IMG/VR virus record: IMGVR_UViG_3300020411_000475
Span: 1-33,598 of that record
DNA length: 33,598 bases
Origin: a virus
Reading direction: 5' to 3' (one strand)
Part shown: positions 31,129-33,598 of the stretch, piece by piece
Layout: the number at the start of each line of letters is the position of its first letter
How positions within the stretch are numbered: the stretch's first letter is position 1
Notes under the pieces: model-generated
What the model was told of the DNA's origin: nothing
The model's input: the letters and a program-made list of their open reading frames with translations, nothing else
Databases searched by the model: none
Made by a program: the position numbers and the translations under genes

Positions 31129-32249
31129 TGGCAAAGATTACATTATACAGAAGAGATGATTTGTCAGGCAATGTTATTATTGATGATACAGAATCTGTTA
31201 CACATACAGATGGTATAACAAGACCTGCATTAGAACACTATACAGAAATTGCTGGTTATACAACAGATAAAGGTGTAGCAGAAAATTTAGCTAAGGCATA
31301 TGAGTCAAATCAAAATCAAAATAATGCAACTGCTGGTTCTGCTCCTGATAAAGATGGTGCAACAATTACAAGACAACAAGTATTTAATTTATTGCCTTGG
31401 TTATCTAAATTCGCTGGAACAGATGGAGATAAATTAGTAGATGCATATGTACAAGGTTATATTGATAGTGACGGAACTACAGAACAAGCTTTAGCTGAAA
31501 TGAGATTTGGTACAGGTAAAGAAGCATATGAAAGAGTATTTGTTAATATTGTAGACCCTGATACAGGTGCATTAAGAATGACAGAAAAAGATTATCTAGC
31601 TGGTTTAGAAGACTTTAATACTATCCTTACACAAAATAATTTAGCTGGATATGCTGCAACATTAGGTAAAGAAAAATATGCAACATTAGTTTCACAAGAT
31701 GTAGCTATGCCTGAGTTTGCTTCAAGAGTTAAACAACTTAAAAATGTAATAGATATGGTAGATGAAGATTTAAAAGTTAGTGTTATTAATCAATACAATC
31801 AATACTACTCAGAACAAGGAGTTGCTGCAGGTATGGACGAAGAAGGGCTTCTTGCTGTTGCATTAGACCCTAATTTAAATTCAGATATATTAGCTGGAAG
31901 AATACAATCTTCACAGCTCGGTGCAATATATGAAGGAGTAACTGAACAGAGGTTAGGTCTTGGAACTGTTCAGAAGTTAATGGGTGCAGGTTTACAAGTT
32001 GGTCAGGCGGAAAGGCAATTTGAAGTTGCTGCACAGTCTGCAAGATTGCTCAGTTCAGCAGCAAGAAGGCAGAGGCGTGCAACAACTTTAAGTGCTGAGA
32101 ATGTATTAGAAGCAAGTATATTTGGAGACCAAGATACTCAATCAATTATAGATGTTATTCAAAATCAAATAGCCATAGGTTCTTCTGTTGCTATGGGAGG
32201 AAGAAGAACTGAGACAGGTGCTGTTACAGGACTAACAGAAGTCAACTAG
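31128..32249 (+). CDS. Unknown 373-aa probable virion protein
   Basis: It starts in a taATG overlap with the previous gene. The beginning is beta-like (KITLYRRDDLSGNVIIDD), the middle is helical, and the end (about 275-335) is a long Ala/Gln/Arg-rich helix (QVGQAERQFEVAAQSARLLS), followed by a glycine-rich tail. That pattern, mixed head and Ala/Gln-rich helix, is common in internal or ejected virion proteins. No named family. It is the last gene before the capsid promoter. Confidence 0.68.
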   Translation: MAKITLYRRDDLSGNVIIDDTESVTHTDGITRPALEHYTEIAGYTTDKGVAENLAKAYESNQNQNNATAGSAPDKDGATITRQQVFNLLPWLSKFAGTDGDKLVDAYVQGYIDSDGTTEQALAEMRFGTGKEAYERVFVNIVDPDTGALRMTEKDYLAGLEDFNTILTQNNLAGYAATLGKEKYATLVSQDVAMPEFASRVKQLKNVIDMVDEDLKVSVINQYNQYYSEQGVAAGMDEEGLLAVALDPNLNSDILAGRIQSSQLGAIYEGVTEQRLGLGTVQKLMGAGLQVGQAERQFEVAAQSARLLSSAARRQRRATTLSAENVLEASIFGDQDTQSIIDVIQNQIAIGSSVAMGGRRTETGAVTGLTEVN

Positions 32250-32266
32250 ATATTGTATATATAAAC

Positions 32267-32294
32267 TTGACACTACTATATGTAGTAGTATTAT
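32267..32294 (+). promoter_or_regulatory. Sigma70-like promoter with palindromic spacer, capsid genes
   Basis: A perfect TTGACA (32267-32272), 16-base spacer and TATTAT (32289-32294). The spacer is almost wholly a palindrome: ACTACTATATGTAGTAGT at 32272-32289, with seven-base perfect arms around TATG. A repressor or activator bound there would sit between the two polymerase boxes. It lies 174 bases before the scaffold start. Confidence 0.75.
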
Positions 32295-32467
32295 AAAGAG
32301 TACTGCGTGGTGAGTTCCGCAGGTTATAAATAGGGTCACACACAATAGATAGTAATAACCAAGGTGTACTATTTTGTATAATCTAAATCCTTGTGACATC
32401 CCTTTTAATTACCTAGCGATTATTGTTATGGGATTTTTTACATGCTAGAGAAAACGGAGAAGTAATT
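32295..32467 (+). promoter_or_regulatory. Structured 5' leader of the scaffold-capsid transcript
   Basis: No ORF. It contains CTGCG/CGCAG (32303-32307 and 32318-32322), an outer GTCACA (32335-32340) with TGTGAC (32392-32397), and a nested ATAGTA (32349-32354) with TACTAT (32367-32372). A GGAGA near the end serves the scaffold start. The structure may stabilise or control the capsid message. Confidence 0.5.
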
Positions 32468-32956
32468 ATGGTAAATAATGAACAAGTAACTGAGACTAAT
32501 GAGGAGAAGACAGAGACATTGGATAATGTTGATAATATAAAACAACTTAGAGAAGAGTATAAAAAGCTCAAATCTGAGAATAAAAAATATAAAGTACAAG
32601 CAATGGATTCTGCACTAACCTCAATGGGCTTATCCTCACAAAAGGGATTAGGCAAAGCAGTAACAAAACTTTATGACGGAGATATAACAGTCGATGCTAT
32701 AACAGATTTTGTTAAGACAGAGTTTGGAGAAGAAGTAACTTCTGAAGCTCCAGCACCTGCAGCTCCGCCTACAGAGAATGTCATTGAAGCTCAATCTAGA
32801 GTTGAGCAACTTAATAAATTGGGTGTAGATAACGAACCTGCAGATGTTATGCAGCAAGCTGTTAACTATATAAATGACCCAAACACTTCTGTAAAAGATT
32901 CCATCGGTGCAAAACTTGCAATGATGGACCAAATAAAAGAACAAGAAAATAAATAA
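32468..32956 (+). CDS. Probable scaffolding protein
   Basis: The ATG at 32468 follows GGAG by about eight bases; a longer frame from the TTG at 32423 has no ribosome site. The 162 residues are acidic, with a coiled-coil stretch (NIKQLREEYKKLKSENKKYK, about 24-43), an Ala/Pro linker (EAPAPAAPP) and a helical C-terminus ending KEQENK. That layout, small, acidic, helical and directly before the major capsid gene, is typical of phage scaffolds, which guide capsid assembly and leave the prohead. The function is inferred from layout and position; no strict motif exists. Confidence 0.75.
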   Translation: MVNNEQVTETNEEKTETLDNVDNIKQLREEYKKLKSENKKYKVQAMDSALTSMGLSSQKGLGKAVTKLYDGDITVDAITDFVKTEFGEEVTSEAPAPAAPPTENVIEAQSRVEQLNKLGVDNEPADVMQQAVNYINDPNTSVKDSIGAKLAMMDQIKEQENK

Positions 32957-32993
32957 TAATAGATGTAGCAATATATCGGAGAGGTAAATTAAT

Positions 32994-33598
32994 ATGGCAG
33001 AAATAAGTGGGTTAAACGCAAGTACCCCAATATATGCACAAAATATTAATAACTTTACTGGTGAGTTGTTTAAAGTTGGTGGTCAAAGGACTCCTTTACT
33101 ATCTGCAGTTGGCGGATTGAATGGTGGTAAAACATTAAACTCTACATATTGGCAAGTCCAAGTAGAGGATAGTTACACCATTTCTTCTGAACCTACTAAA
33201 GGTCAAGAAGGTAGTACACCTACAGAATATCTTGGAAGAGACAGAGCTGCGTATACACATGTAACTCAAGTTTTCCATAAAGGTGTTCAAATGACATATA
33301 CAGCTTTAGCGTCCACAGGAAATCAAAATCCTTTTACTTTATCTGCAGCTATCACAAATCAATCTGATGGTGATGGAACAACAACTGGAGGTGTTGCACA
33401 AGGATTATTCGGTGGTAACGCAATAAATGACGAATTTGCTTTACAACTTGAAAAAGCTATGGAAAAAGTAGCAAGAGAAGTTGAATGGTTTGCATTCAAT
33501 GGTTCTTTCTCTGACGGTGCGAATGTTACCCCAGGGTCAGGAACTAGAGAAATGTACGGTATTGATGTATGGATTACATTAAACAAGAACTCTAGTAA
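32994..33598 (+). CDS. Major capsid protein, SU10/DUF5309 type, 3' end outside window
   Basis: The ATG at 32994 follows a GGAGAGG site. The 201 visible residues begin MAEISGLNASTPIYAQNINN, then LFKVGGQRTPLLSAVGGLNGGKT, VTQVFHKGVQMTYTALAS and EKVAREVEWFAFNGSF, the pattern of SU10-like (DUF5309) capsid proteins with an HK97-type fold. The VGGQRTPLLSAVGG block near residue 28 is the most telling. It builds the icosahedral shell around the portal. The reading frame continues past the window edge, so roughly the N-terminal half to two thirds is present. It shares the promoter and leader with the scaffold. Confidence 0.88.
   Translation, partial: MAEISGLNASTPIYAQNINNFTGELFKVGGQRTPLLSAVGGLNGGKTLNSTYWQVQVEDSYTISSEPTKGQEGSTPTEYLGRDRAAYTHVTQVFHKGVQMTYTALASTGNQNPFTLSAAITNQSDGDGTTTGGVAQGLFGGNAINDEFALQLEKAMEKVAREVEWFAFNGSFSDGANVTPGSGTREMYGIDVWITLNKNSS

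Overview
This window is a fragment of an AT-rich tailed-phage (Caudoviricetes) genome. It holds a large terminase, a portal, a scaffold, an SU10-type (DUF5309) major capsid protein that runs off the right edge, and an r1t-type holin. Genes are packed with start/stop overlaps (taATG, ATGA, GTGA) and strong GGAGG sites. I saw no ribosomal gene, tRNA, integrase or DNA polymerase, so the rest of the genome lies outside. The low GC, the style of the genes and an ERF-like protein resembling actinophage proteins suggest an uncultured aquatic (possibly marine actinobacterial) host. That host call is inference only.

Layout. (1) 1-2004, plus strand: the tail of a very acidic repetitive protein, a two-helix membrane protein, a DUF5675 (L,D-transpeptidase-like) protein and an r1t-type holin; this looks like a lysis cassette. 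(2) 2056-11068, minus strand: probable early/middle genes. In transcription order: a 272-aa unknown protein with its own terminator; a non-coding stretch; a Cys-rich protein; an array of alternating inverted repeats; a coupled operon of small unknown proteins ending in a MoxR-like AAA+ ATPase and a VWA-domain protein; two tandem terminators; then an HTH protein, a metallophosphoesterase, a 46-aa peptide and an ERF-like annealing protein. A hairpin separates the two convergent blocks at 2012-2051. (3) 11069-11930: a non-coding divergent control region with several stem-loops and a 13-bp repeat present once in front of each divergent gene set. (4) 11931-33598, plus strand: a PD-(D/E)XK nuclease, a Zn-ribbon protein with a nested 21-aa basic peptide, a short terminase-adjacent protein, large terminase (with N-terminal Cys4 and HTH segments), portal, two small proteins, a 2495-aa giant protein, five further probable virion proteins (one a lytic transglycosylase, one with an ART-like region), then a sigma70-like promoter, a structured leader, scaffold and capsid.

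How it fits together. The right arm reads as packaging, portal, a 15-kb block of probably ejected internal proteins, then capsid genes under their own promoter. The giant protein carries a macro-like segment and an ASCH-like motif, and a later gene has an ADP-ribosyltransferase-like region, so the particle may deliver nucleotide/ADP-ribose enzymes to the host. The minus-strand block holds the most unusual items: the phage MoxR-VWA pair with its unknown partners, and the inverted-repeat array just upstream of that operon.
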